Below are positions 42,420 through 49,999 of a stretch of 64,000 nucleotides of DNA, piece after piece; the first letter of the stretch is position 1; the number at the start of each line of letters is the position of its first letter. This stretch comes from Streptomyces sp. SID8374 (lineage in GTDB: Bacteria; Actinomycetota; Actinomycetes; Streptomycetales; Streptomycetaceae). Below the pieces are notes generated by a model that was not told the origin of the DNA, did not search any database, and was given only the letters and a program-made list of their open reading frames with translations. Location: the NCBI RefSeq assembly GCF_009865135.1, contig NZ_WWGH01000001.1:1116001-1180000 (forward strand). Direction: 5' to 3'. Both the position numbers and the translations under genes were made by a program.

Positions 42420-44261
42420 TCAGGAGGCGAGGCGGCCGTGACAGGAGAGGTCGCGCAGGAAGGTGAGCGCGGCGCGGGCCGCCGCGTCGTTCTGCCGGAA
42501 GGCGGGCCCGCCGGTGCGGGGGCGGGTGAAGGCCCCGCTGTTGCGGGCCGTGGTGAACGGGCCGAGCGCGAAGCGGCGCGGGTGCGGGCTCCCCTCGCGG
42601 TCGACGATGCGGCTGTCGCCCGGGTCCACGGAGAGCAGCCCGGTGTCGGTGACGGCGGCCCCGCCCTCGTACAGGGTGCGCAGCAGCGGGCTGGCGGTGT
42701 GCCGCAGCGAGGGGTCCGGGAGGCGGGCCTCCACCAGGGCGCGGGCCTCGATGTGCTCGCCGGGCACGGTGGCGCCGCTCGCCCGGAAGACGCCGCGCTC
42801 CTCGTCGGCCTCGACGGCGATGGAGGCGCCGAGGAAGCGGACGACGCCGGCCCGGGAGAGGGCGAGGAGCTGTTCCAGGCGGGGTCCGGGCGGGCCGGAG
42901 GCGAGGTAGCTGAAGAAGCCGTGCCACCAGTTGCCGATGTCGCCGAGCCGGATGAGCTGGGCGTAGGCGGAGAGCAGCCCGAGGAAGACCGCCAGATCCG
43001 TGCTGTGGCCCGGGTCGTGACGGCGGGTCAGGTCGGCGGTGATGTAGTCGCGCAGCCCGTCCTGGAGCGCCTCGGCACTCTCGTACGTCACCCCGTCCAG
43101 CGGCCGGTCGAGTGCGTCCAGGTCCAGCCGGTCGGCGGGGTCGGGTACGGCACCGGCGACCAGGTCGGCCAGTTCGGGTGAGCCGGGGTCGGCGGCGGCG
43201 TACTTCGCGTCGAAGACCTCGGGGTCCAGGGTGGTGCGCTCGGGGTGGGCGGTGAACAGGCGGTGGTAGTGGGCGTGGCCGAGCTCCTTGGCGACCAGCG
43301 GCCACACATCGCGCCGGAAGTCGAGCGTCCCGGGGCGGCTCAGCAGTTCGTCGGCCCATGCCGGGGTCAAGTAGCGCGGCAGGGGCGGGCGTTCACCGGT
43401 CCAGGTGTAGCCGATCTTCGAGTGGTACGGGACCCCGCGCCGCGATCCCACGTAGAGCACGGGCTCACGCCCCGAGGGCACGTAGACGCCGTTCTCGTGG
43501 CGGCCGCCGCGCCCCTCGGTGAGCAGGACCATCAGGTCGATGAAGGCGAGGCCGAAGCCCCGGACGATGACGGGTTCGCCTGCGGGCAGGGCGGTGAGGT
43601 CGGTGTCGGCGGTGAAGTCGGGCGGCAGGTGGATGAGCCCGTGCCGCGCCGCGAAGTCGCTCAAATCCGCCTGTTCCGGCTCCTGTTCGGCGTCCAGGTG
43701 GCCCACGGTCAGGACGACGAGGTCGGCGATGAGCGGTTGGTCGCGGTCCTTGAGGCGGACGCGCTGGCGGGAGCCGCGCGGCCCGGTGACGGAGAGGGCG
43801 GTGGTGCGGTGCTCATGGACGGTGACGGAGGGCGGCAGGGCCGCCAGGGCGCGCTGGTAGGTCCAGCGCAGATAGGCGCTCTGGAGCCGCCGGCTGGGGA
43901 AGTCCTGGCCGGTGAGGCCGTGTATCTCCGCCAGGACGGCGGGCTCGGCGTCGGGGGTGATGCGCCCGGCGCGGACGTCCTCGGCCCAGGCGTGCAGGGC
44001 GGGTCCCGCGACGACCGGTCCGGCCAGCTCCACCGTCTCGTCGGTGAACATGGTGACGTCCTCGGCCATGGAGTTCATCCAGAGCAGCGGCGACTGGTCC
44101 GGCCGCCAGATCCGTCCGCCGCCGGCCGGATAGGGGTCGACGAGGTGGATGTCCAGAGGCAGATCCCCGTACAGCTCACGGGCGTTGGCGGCGATGCGTT
44201 CGATGACACCGGTGCCGCGCGGACCGCCGCCTATCACCACGAGGGTGGGTGCCGCGCTCAT
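42420..44261 (-). CDS. FAD/NAD(P)-binding protein of the PF13454 (NAD_binding_9) type
   Basis: A 613-aa protein. The N-terminal dinucleotide fold LVVIGGGPRGTGVIERIAAN is a G-x-G-x-x-G variant. RIWRPDQSPLLWMNSMAEDVTMF and DFPSRRLQSAYLRW are hallmarks of the NAD_binding_9 group, and GEPVIVRGFGLAFIDLMVLLTEGRGG is a second nucleotide fold. Members are thought to be FAD-dependent oxidoreductases, sometimes supplying reduced flavin or hydroxylating amines. It sits between the two permease genes, joined by an ATGA overlap upstream (44258-44261). A role in oxidising the imported substrate, or as flavin reductase for the two monooxygenases, is inference. Confidence 0.85.
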   Translation of the reverse strand: MSAAPTLVVIGGGPRGTGVIERIAANARELYGDLPLDIHLVDPYPAGGGRIWRPDQSPLLWMNSMAEDVTMFTDETVELAGPVVAGPALHAWAEDVRAGRITPDAEPAVLAEIHGLTGQDFPSRRLQSAYLRWTYQRALAALPPSVTVHEHRTTALSVTGPRGSRQRVRLKDRDQPLIADLVVLTVGHLDAEQEPEQADLSDFAARHGLIHLPPDFTADTDLTALPAGEPVIVRGFGLAFIDLMVLLTEGRGGRHENGVYVPSGREPVLYVGSRRGVPYHSKIGYTWTGERPPLPRYLTPAWADELLSRPGTLDFRRDVWPLVAKELGHAHYHRLFTAHPERTTLDPEVFDAKYAAADPGSPELADLVAGAVPDPADRLDLDALDRPLDGVTYESAEALQDGLRDYITADLTRRHDPGHSTDLAVFLGLLSAYAQLIRLGDIGNWWHGFFSYLASGPPGPRLEQLLALSRAGVVRFLGASIAVEADEERGVFRASGATVPGEHIEARALVEARLPDPSLRHTASPLLRTLYEGGAAVTDTGLLSVDPGDSRIVDREGSPHPRRFALGPFTTARNSGAFTRPRTGGPAFRQNDAAARAALTFLRDLSCHGRLAS

Positions 44262-45127
44262 CGGGCACCCGCCGTGCCGCGGGCGTAGTAGCGCTCCACA
44301 TAGCGCTGGCCGACGCTCAGCAGGGAGGTGACCGCCGCGTACCAGAGGGTGGCGACGAGGAGCAGCGGGATGACCTCGTACGTGCGGTGGTAGACGAGCT
44401 GGACGGAGTAGAGAAGGTCCTGCACGGCGATGATGCTGACGATGGAGGTGCCCTTGAGGGTGCCGATCAGCATGTTCCCGGCCGGCGGGACGATGGAGCG
44501 CATCGCCTGCGGCAGCACGATCCGCCGGAAGCGGCGCCAGGGCCCGAGCCCCAGGGACTGGGCGGCCTCGACCTGGCCGCGCTCCACGGAGAGGATCCCG
44601 CCGCGGACGACCTCGGCGGCGTACGCGGCCTCGTGCAGAGTCAGCCCGATGACGGCGATGGTGACCGGGCCGAGGAGGGTGACCGTGGAGACGCCGAAGA
44701 TCTGCGGGTACAGGGCGCCGATGTTGAACCAGAACAGCAGCTGGACCAGGATCGGCGTGGACCGGAAGAGCCAGACGTACCCCCAACTGACCGCCTGGAG
44801 AACGGGGTTGCCCGAGAGCCGCAGGACGGCGAGGAGCGCCCCGAGCGCGAAGCCGAGCACCATGACGACCGCGGTGAGCCACAGGGTGAGCCAGAGCCCG
44901 CGCAGGACGGTCGCGGTGGCGAAGTAGGAGGCCACCACGTCCCACTGGAAGGCCTCGTTGCGGATGACCGAGTTCAGCGCCAGTGCGAGGAGGACGAGGA
45001 CGGCAACCGCCGCTGCCCAGCGGCCCGTTCGGCGTACGGGGACGATGCGGGGAACCGCACTGTCGTCGTTCTTGACGGGGGGCGGAGCGGAGGACGAGGG
45101 AGGCAGCAGATCGGTCTGCGGGGGCAT
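44258..45127 (-). CDS. ABC transporter permease, HisM/GlnP type
   Basis: A 289-aa permease with a proline-rich cytoplasmic N-terminus, five or six helices, and the EAA loop [56 protein letters not shown] matches the partner permease. ATG 45127 has GGAG at about 8 bases; the open frame up to 45265 is upstream leader. It is the first gene of the five-gene transporter operon and lies behind a good promoter at 45224-45253. Confidence 0.92.
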   Translation of the reverse strand: MPPQTDLLPPSSSAPPPVKNDDSAVPRIVPVRRTGRWAAAVAVLVLLALALNSVIRNEAFQWDVVASYFATATVLRGLWLTLWLTAVVMVLGFALGALLAVLRLSGNPVLQAVSWGYVWLFRSTPILVQLLFWFNIGALYPQIFGVSTVTLLGPVTIAVIGLTLHEAAYAAEVVRGGILSVERGQVEAAQSLGLGPWRRFRRIVLPQAMRSIVPPAGNMLIGTLKGTSIVSIIAVQDLLYSVQLVYHRTYEVIPLLLVATLWYAAVTSLLSVGQRYVERYYARGTAGAR

Positions 45128-45223
45128 GCGAGGGCTCCGTGGATGCTGAGATCGAACACGGGGCGTACCTTCACACCGGAGAACCACACACGGACCGGGC
45201 CCCTCAGCGCCGGTCCGCCTCCG

Positions 45224-45253
45224 AGATAAGCGGTGAACACGGCGCGTTGTCAA
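45224..45253 (-). promoter_or_regulatory. Promoter for the ABC transporter operon
   Basis: On the minus strand TTGACA (45253-45248) and TTATCT (45229-45224) are spaced by 18 bases, an excellent match to a housekeeping promoter, about 100 bases upstream of the first permease gene. Confidence 0.65.
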
Positions 45254-45324
45254 GCCCGTCCACACTCTGAGCGGCTTGTCTCATCTCAGTTGACGCGCAC
45301 CCGGATGCCTGTTCCACTGGCCCC

Positions 45325-45396
45325 ATGTATTCGCAGCAGTGGCTGGTCACCCGCTCCCACATCGACTTCGGTCGCGTGTGGTCCTCTTCCTGTTGA
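45325..45396 (+). CDS. Cysteine-ending leader peptide (23 aa), putative attenuator uORF
   Basis: ATG at 45325 opens a 23-codon peptide, starting MYSQQWLVTRSHIDFGRV and ending in three serines and a cysteine before TGA. Its R-x-H-I-D-x-x-R-x-x-S core is that of the actinobacterial putative leader peptides found before sulfur-assimilation genes, in which the cysteine codons near the stop sense Cys-tRNA supply. It lies 243 bases upstream of the binding-protein gene on the same strand. There is no ribosome binding site; TTGACG at 45290 and TCCACT at 45313 are spaced 17 bases and end 6 bases before the ATG, so the message may be leaderless. Confidence 0.72.
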   Translation: MYSQQWLVTRSHIDFGRVWSSSC

Positions 45397-45638
45397 GCTG
45401 ACCCTCTGCTTTCCGGTTTTCCCTGCTCACGCCTGGTCTGAAGGCGTTCGAGCACCGTTCCTCGCGTGACTTCACCTCCACCACACCGCGTCACCCTCCC
45501 CTCGCTCCGCCGTACTTTCCCGTGCTCACGCACCAGTGATCCGCGCTCACGCACCGCTGAACCCGTCGCCGCCGCTCCGTGCCCTTCCGGGCCCGGGGCC
45601 GGTCGGCATACCTTGACGAACCCGGAGAAAACAGAGCC

Positions 45639-46592
45639 ATGCCCAGATCGCGCCACAGCGCCCTCTTCGCCTTGATCACCGTCGCCGCACTGGCCCTCAC
45701 CGGCTGCGCGGACCCGGCGGAACCCGGGGCGGGCACCGCCAAGGGCGAGGCCAAGAAGGGGGACACCCCGACCACGGACGTGGTCTCCTCGGTGAAGAAG
45801 GACGAGGCCGCGGCGAAGCTGCTGCCCGAGGAGGTCCGCAAGGCCGGCACCCTGCGGATCGCCGCCGCCACCGGCTCCCCGCCCGGCGCCTTCTACGAGA
45901 AGGACGGCACCACGCTGTCGGGGGCGGACATCGACTTCGCGGACGCCGTGGCCAAGGTGCTGGGGATCGAGCTGAAGCGCGAGGTGGCGTCCTTCGAGGC
46001 GATCCTCCCGGCGCTCGGCAGCGGGAAGTACGACCTGGGCACGGGGAACTTCGGTGTCACCGACGTGCGCCGCAAGACCGTCGACTTCGTGACGTACATC
46101 AACGACGGCCAGGGCTTCGCCGTCCGCGAGGACAGCAAGCTGAAGGAGGTCACCGACCTCACCGACCTGTGCGGCCTGAACATCTCCACCGGTGCGGGCA
46201 CCACCTTCGAGGTGACGCTCCAGGAGAACCTCCCCCGGTGCGCGGAGAAGGGCAAGAAGCCCTACGAGGTGAAGACGTACGCCGACCCGGCGGCGGTCTG
46301 GCTCTCCCTCAAGCAGGGCCGCACCGACGTGAACATGTCCACCATCAACGGACTGCGCTACGCCGTGAGCCAGCAGGAGGGGCTGCGCTTCCTCAACGAG
46401 TACAAGCGCCTCGACGTGGGCTTCGCCTTCAAGAAGGGCAGCCCGCTGACCCCGGCCTTCCAGGCGGCGGTCAACCAGCTGAAGAAGGACGGGACCTACG
46501 ACCGGATCCTGGAGAAGTGGGGCACCACCGAGTCCGCGATCGAGACGTCGCAGATCTCGCCGCCGGAGCTGAAGGGCCCCGAGCCGAAGTAG
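45639..46592 (+). CDS. ABC transporter substrate-binding lipoprotein (family 3), second receptor
   Basis: A 317-aa lipoprotein with lipobox ALTGC (Cys at residue 23). The family 3 fold is shown by LRIAAATGSPPGAFYEKDGTTLSGADIDFADAVAKVLGIELK and GKYDLGTGNFGVTDVRRKTVDFVTY. It is a diverged paralogue of the receptor at 39660; both keep the V-K/R-K-x-GTL-x-I junction. No permease follows, so it probably feeds the divergent ABC transporter. It is preceded by the cysteine leader peptide, suggesting induction when cysteine is scarce. GGAG lies about 12 bases upstream of the ATG. Confidence 0.9.
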   Translation: MPRSRHSALFALITVAALALTGCADPAEPGAGTAKGEAKKGDTPTTDVVSSVKKDEAAAKLLPEEVRKAGTLRIAAATGSPPGAFYEKDGTTLSGADIDFADAVAKVLGIELKREVASFEAILPALGSGKYDLGTGNFGVTDVRRKTVDFVTYINDGQGFAVREDSKLKEVTDLTDLCGLNISTGAGTTFEVTLQENLPRCAEKGKKPYEVKTYADPAAVWLSLKQGRTDVNMSTINGLRYAVSQQEGLRFLNEYKRLDVGFAFKKGSPLTPAFQAAVNQLKKDGTYDRILEKWGTTESAIETSQISPPELKGPEPK

Positions 46593-46601
46593 CCCGGGGC
46601 C

Positions 46602-46644
46602 GGCGAGTCCTGCGGGGTCAGCAGTCGCACCCGCAGGACTCGCC
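46602..46644. terminator. Bidirectional hairpin overlapping the end of the DUF5685 gene
   Basis: A 15-bp perfect stem (46602-46616 with 46630-46644) spans the stop codon of the DUF5685 gene, so its right arm encodes part of that protein's cysteine tail. It starts 10 bases after the binding-protein stop and can serve both convergent genes. Confidence 0.8.
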
Positions 46645-47850
46645 GCAACAGCAGCACCCGTCGCCGCACTGGCCGCAGCAGTTGCAGGCATCGCAGCAGT
46701 CGCCGCAGCTGTTGCACGGCGCCTCCCGCCGCTCCCGGCTCCACGGGTCCTCGAAGCTCCCGCAGCACATCTGGCAGGTGCAGGCGAGCCCGGCCCACAC
46801 CAGGCACCCGGCGACCAGCCCGCGCCGCTCGCGCGGCGGCCGGGGCGGGGGCGGGGCGGCCGGGCCGCCGGGGGCCGGGCCGTAGGGGTTGCCGGGGGTG
46901 GGACCGTACGGATTGCCAGGGGTCGGGCCGTACGGGTTGCCGGGCGGCGGGCCGAAGGAGCCCTCCGGCAGTTCGAGCCCCGTGTGCGAGCAGGACGACG
47001 TGCCGAACGCCCGGTCGACCGAGCGCCGCAGCTCATGGGCGAGCAGGACGTGGACGAGCTCGCCGTCGGTGAACTCCACCTCCCGCAGCGCGAGCCGTAC
47101 GCCGTGCAGCGCGTCGTCGCAGAGCCGGCGCGCCTCGGTCAGCGGCGTACCGGTCACCGTCAGCGGGTTCCAGGCACCCGACGCGGCGTCAGCTTCCCGG
47201 TCCTCCACGGCGTCCAGCAGATGCGCGAGCCGCCCGAAGAGCCGCCCGGCCTCCGCGAGCGGGGCGGCGTTCTGCGGCTTCCCGGCGAGGTGCGCGGTGT
47301 GGGCGAAGGCGGCCGCGGTGGCGGTCTCGGTGGGTTCGGTGACCGTCAGCAGCGGGGTGCCGGGCCCGGCGAGGGTCTCGATGCCGGTCTGCCGGTCGAC
47401 CGCGTCGACCAGGAGGGCGGTGTCGAAGCCGAGCGCCGCCCCCGCACGAGCACCTGCCCGGTCCCAGCCCGCCGCCACCCGGCGCGCGGCCGCCGCGACC
47501 GGCCGCCGGGCCAACAGCCCGTCCCGGTCGGCGACGTGGTCGCGGACCTTAGCGGAGGCGAGGACGAGCGAGACGGCGGCGGCGAGCCTGGCCCCCTCCC
47601 CCATGGCGACCGGGGCGGTCCGCATCGCGCGCAGCGGGCACGGCCCGGCGGTACGGCGTCCGGCCGGGGTGGTACCCGTCTGAGCCTCCGTCAGGACCGA
47701 GACGATCAGACCGTCATAGTTCGTGACGATCCGGGCAAATTGTCCGTGATCCGCCCTCAGGGCCAGGCAGAGACCGCAGAGATGGGCCATCCACTCGGTC
47801 CGCAGACCTTCGGAGAGCCGGTGGGTACAGGGCCTCACGATTCCGAACAC
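46618..47850 (-). CDS. DUF5685 family protein with cysteine-rich C-terminus
   Basis: A 410-aa protein. The N-terminus FGIVRPCTHRL...WMAHLCGLCLALRADHGQ with conserved cysteines, VTNYDGLIVSVLTEAQ and GPCPLR define DUF5685, probably a metal- or cofactor-binding helical domain. A proline-rich linker has three near-identical copies of PGNPYGPTPG. The last 60 or so residues contain about 20 cysteines in CC and C-x-x-C arrangements. GTG 47850 (GGGGGA upstream) fits the conserved VFGIVRPC start better than the longer frame to 48057. Function unknown; the tail suggests metal binding or extensive disulfides. Confidence 0.8.
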   Translation of the reverse strand: MFGIVRPCTHRLSEGLRTEWMAHLCGLCLALRADHGQFARIVTNYDGLIVSVLTEAQTGTTPAGRRTAGPCPLRAMRTAPVAMGEGARLAAAVSLVLASAKVRDHVADRDGLLARRPVAAAARRVAAGWDRAGARAGAALGFDTALLVDAVDRQTGIETLAGPGTPLLTVTEPTETATAAAFAHTAHLAGKPQNAAPLAEAGRLFGRLAHLLDAVEDREADAASGAWNPLTVTGTPLTEARRLCDDALHGVRLALREVEFTDGELVHVLLAHELRRSVDRAFGTSSCSHTGLELPEGSFGPPPGNPYGPTPGNPYGPTPGNPYGPAPGGPAAPPPPRPPRERRGLVAGCLVWAGLACTCQMCCGSFEDPWSRERREAPCNSCGDCCDACNCCGQCGDGCCCCGESCGCDC

Positions 47851-48163
47851 GACGATCCCCCGAGAGCCGTTCCAACCGGGTGCGCGCCGCTCGCGCACCT
47901 GAGCGCCGTGCATCGTATCGAGTGATCCGTTCACCCGTACGTCCCCCATGTCACCCGTACGGACCGGTGCATCATATTTTCCCACCGGGACCGCCCTTAT
48001 CCAGGAGGAACCTTGACGAACCGCCACATGTTCTGCACCAGTACCGTCACGAATCACCTGTGCGGCGACTATCCACTTGGCGCGGTATCCGCATCATGGA
48101 CGACCATAGGGATACGAAAGAGATGCGGAACACCAAGGAACCGCGGTGTGAGAGGAGGCGTCC
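47851..48163. other. Intergenic region between DUF5685 and sflA
   Basis: 313 bases between divergent genes. GC is lower around 47965-48150. An AGGAGG at 48003 precedes a TTG frame (48013) that runs into sflA in another frame; its codons are not Streptomyces-like, so I treat it as chance. The promoters of both genes must lie here. Confidence 0.45.
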
Positions 48164-48607
48164 ATGGGATCGGTGCGCAAGGCGAGTGCCTGGCTGGGCC
48201 TCGTAGAGGACAACGACGAGCGGTACTACGACGACGAGTACGCCGAGGGTGCGGAGACGGGCACGGGCAACCAGGCCTGGGTCACCGACCCCCGGGTGCA
48301 GGTGGCCGCCGAGGCGGCGCAGGAGCAGGACCGCCGGATCGCCACGGTGACCCCGGACAGCTTCCGGGACGCACGGGCCATCGGTGAGCTGTTCCGGGAC
48401 GGTGTCCCGGTGATCGTCAACCTCACGGCCATGGACCCCGCCGACGCCAAGCGCGTGGTGGACTTCGCCGCCGGGCTGATCTTCGGTCTGCGCGGTTCGA
48501 TCGACCGGGTGGCCACCCGGGTCTTCCTGCTCTCCCCGGCCGACACCCAGGTGGTCGCCGGGGAAGCCGCCGGCCGCAAGGCCGACGGCTTCTTCAACCA
48601 GAGCTGA
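48164..48607 (+). CDS. sflA: SepF-like cell-division protein SflA
   Basis: A 147-aa SepF-type protein. The N-terminal amphipathic segment [21 protein letters not shown] is the membrane-binding and acidic linker region; the C-terminal part ([54 protein letters not shown]) is the SepF fold that binds FtsZ. Streptomyces has SepF in the dcw cluster plus two extra copies, SflA and SflB; lone location and sequence match SflA, reported to affect polarity and branching. The start has GAGGAGG at the ideal distance. Homology to SflA is from memory. Confidence 0.88.
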   Translation: MGSVRKASAWLGLVEDNDERYYDDEYAEGAETGTGNQAWVTDPRVQVAAEAAQEQDRRIATVTPDSFRDARAIGELFRDGVPVIVNLTAMDPADAKRVVDFAAGLIFGLRGSIDRVATRVFLLSPADTQVVAGEAAGRKADGFFNQS

Positions 48608-48611
48608 GCAG

Positions 48612-48641
48612 GGCGCTCGCCGGAAAGTTCCGGTCAGCGCC
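48612..48641. terminator. Hairpin between sflA and acyl-CoA dehydrogenase gene
   Basis: Two 6-bp stem segments (GGCGCT with AGCGCC, CCGGAA with TTCCGG) separated by a 2-base internal loop, just after the sflA stop. A second short hairpin CGCCCC-TC-GGGGCG follows at about 48653-48666. Confidence 0.65.
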
Positions 48642-48674
48642 TCCGGTCGGCACGCCCCTCGGGGCGGGTCGTGT

Positions 48675-49895
48675 TCACCGGAAGGCGTCGAGACCGGTGA
48701 GCGCCTTGCCCAGCACCAGCTGGTGCATCTCCACGGTGCCCTCGTACGTGAGCACCGACTCCAGATTCGTCGCGTGCCGCATCACCGGGTACTCCAGGGA
48801 GATCCCGTTGGCACCGAGGATCGTGCGCGAGGTTCGGCAGATCTCGATCGCCTCCCGCACGTTGTTGAGCTTGCCGAAGCTGGCCTGCTCGGGGCGGAGC
48901 CGCCCCGCGTCCATGCGCCTGCCCAGATGGTGGGCGAGCAGGATGCCCTTGTGCAGTTCCACGGCCATGTCCGCCAGCTTCGCCTGGGTAAGCTGGAAGC
49001 CGCCGATCGGCCGGCCGAACTGTTCCCGGGTCCTCGCGTAGTCGAGGGCCGACTCGAAGCTGGCCCGCGCGGCGCCCATGGCGCCCCAGACGATCCCGTA
49101 CCGGGCGTGGCTCAGACAGCTGAGCGGGCCGCGCAGCCCCCGCGCGTCCGGGAGGACCGCGTCGGCGGGGAGCCGCACGCCGTCCATGACCAGCTCGCTG
49201 GTGACCGAGGCGCGCAGCGACCACTTGTGGCGGATCTCGGGCGCCGAGAAGCCGGGGGTGTCGGTCGGGACGACGAAGCCCCGGATGCCGCGGCCCTCGT
49301 CGCCCTCGTCGGTCTGCGCCCAGACGACCGCCACGCCCGCGACCGATCCGTTGGTGATCCACATCTTGCGCCCGGTGAGCACCCAGTCCTCGCCGTCGCG
49401 CTTGGCGTACGTCCGCATCCCGGCCGGGTCCGAGCCGTGGTCCGGCTCGGTCAGCCCGAAGCAGCCGATGGTCTCGCCCGCCGCCATGCCGGGCAGCCAC
49501 CGCTGCTTCTGCTCCTCCGAGCCGAACCGGTGGATCGCGTACATGGCGAGCGAACCCTGTACGGAGACGAGCGAGCGGATCCCGGAGTCGGCGGCCTCCA
49601 GCTCCAGGCAGGCCAGCCCGTACTGGACGGCGCTCGCCCCGGCACAGCCGTACCCGTCGAGGGACATCCCGAGGGCGCCCAGCGCGCCGAGCTCCCGGGC
49701 CAGCTCCCGGATGCCGGGCAGCTCCCCCTTCTCGTACCACTCGGCGATGTGCGGCAGGACCCGGTCGGTGGCCCAGGTGCGGACGGTGTCGCGGATCGCC
49801 AGGTCGTCGGGGCCGAGCAGATCGTCGATGCCGAGGGGGTCGGTGGCGTCGAACGGCGGGAGCTTCGACGGCTTCGCGGAATCGGTGCTGGACAT
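48675..49895 (-). CDS. Acyl-CoA dehydrogenase, glutaryl-CoA dehydrogenase-like
   Basis: A 406-aa FAD-dependent dehydrogenase. FGLTEPDHGSDPAGMRT and KMWITNGSVAGVAVVWAQT are the flavin and substrate segments; RTREQFGRPIGGFQLTQAKLADM is the helical C-terminal half. LTYEGTVEMHQLVLGKALTG contains the catalytic glutamate in the Y-E-G-T context typical of glutaryl-CoA dehydrogenases. It would oxidise glutaryl-CoA in lysine or tryptophan breakdown, or a related acyl-CoA. ATG 49895 has GGAGG at 7 bases. It is single, so pathway partners give no help. Confidence 0.88.
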   Translation of the reverse strand: MSSTDSAKPSKLPPFDATDPLGIDDLLGPDDLAIRDTVRTWATDRVLPHIAEWYEKGELPGIRELARELGALGALGMSLDGYGCAGASAVQYGLACLELEAADSGIRSLVSVQGSLAMYAIHRFGSEEQKQRWLPGMAAGETIGCFGLTEPDHGSDPAGMRTYAKRDGEDWVLTGRKMWITNGSVAGVAVVWAQTDEGDEGRGIRGFVVPTDTPGFSAPEIRHKWSLRASVTSELVMDGVRLPADAVLPDARGLRGPLSCLSHARYGIVWGAMGAARASFESALDYARTREQFGRPIGGFQLTQAKLADMAVELHKGILLAHHLGRRMDAGRLRPEQASFGKLNNVREAIEICRTSRTILGANGISLEYPVMRHATNLESVLTYEGTVEMHQLVLGKALTGLDAFR

Positions 49896-49999
49896 GAGGG
49901 TGCCTCCGGCGGCTCGCACGGTGTCCGGAGGGGCGGGGGTCGGCCGCGGCCCTCCGAAAACTAGCAGTGGTAGTCAGGGCGTCGTGGAGACGTTACGGC

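Larger units (their letters stand above)
45128..45638. other. Divergent control region of the organosulfur cluster
   Basis: 511 bases between the permease operon (left) and the second binding-protein gene (right). It holds the leftward promoter, the cysteine leader peptide, and about 240 bases of leader between that peptide and the binding-protein gene. That last stretch contains GCTCACGCACC twice (about 45515-45555) but no strong terminator hairpin that I could pair by eye. Confidence 0.55.

Noticed and set aside
45160..45285. Second leader peptide on the minus strand before the permease operon
   Set aside because: The short frames there (for example MRQAAQSVDGLDNAPC) lack the R-x-H-I/V-D core and a terminal cysteine, so they do not fit the leader family.
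48013..48387. TTG frame with a perfect AGGAGG upstream of sflA
   Set aside because: Its codons use many A/T third positions, it overlaps sflA out of frame, and the peptide shows no recognisable feature. Possible as a short regulatory uORF but not supported.
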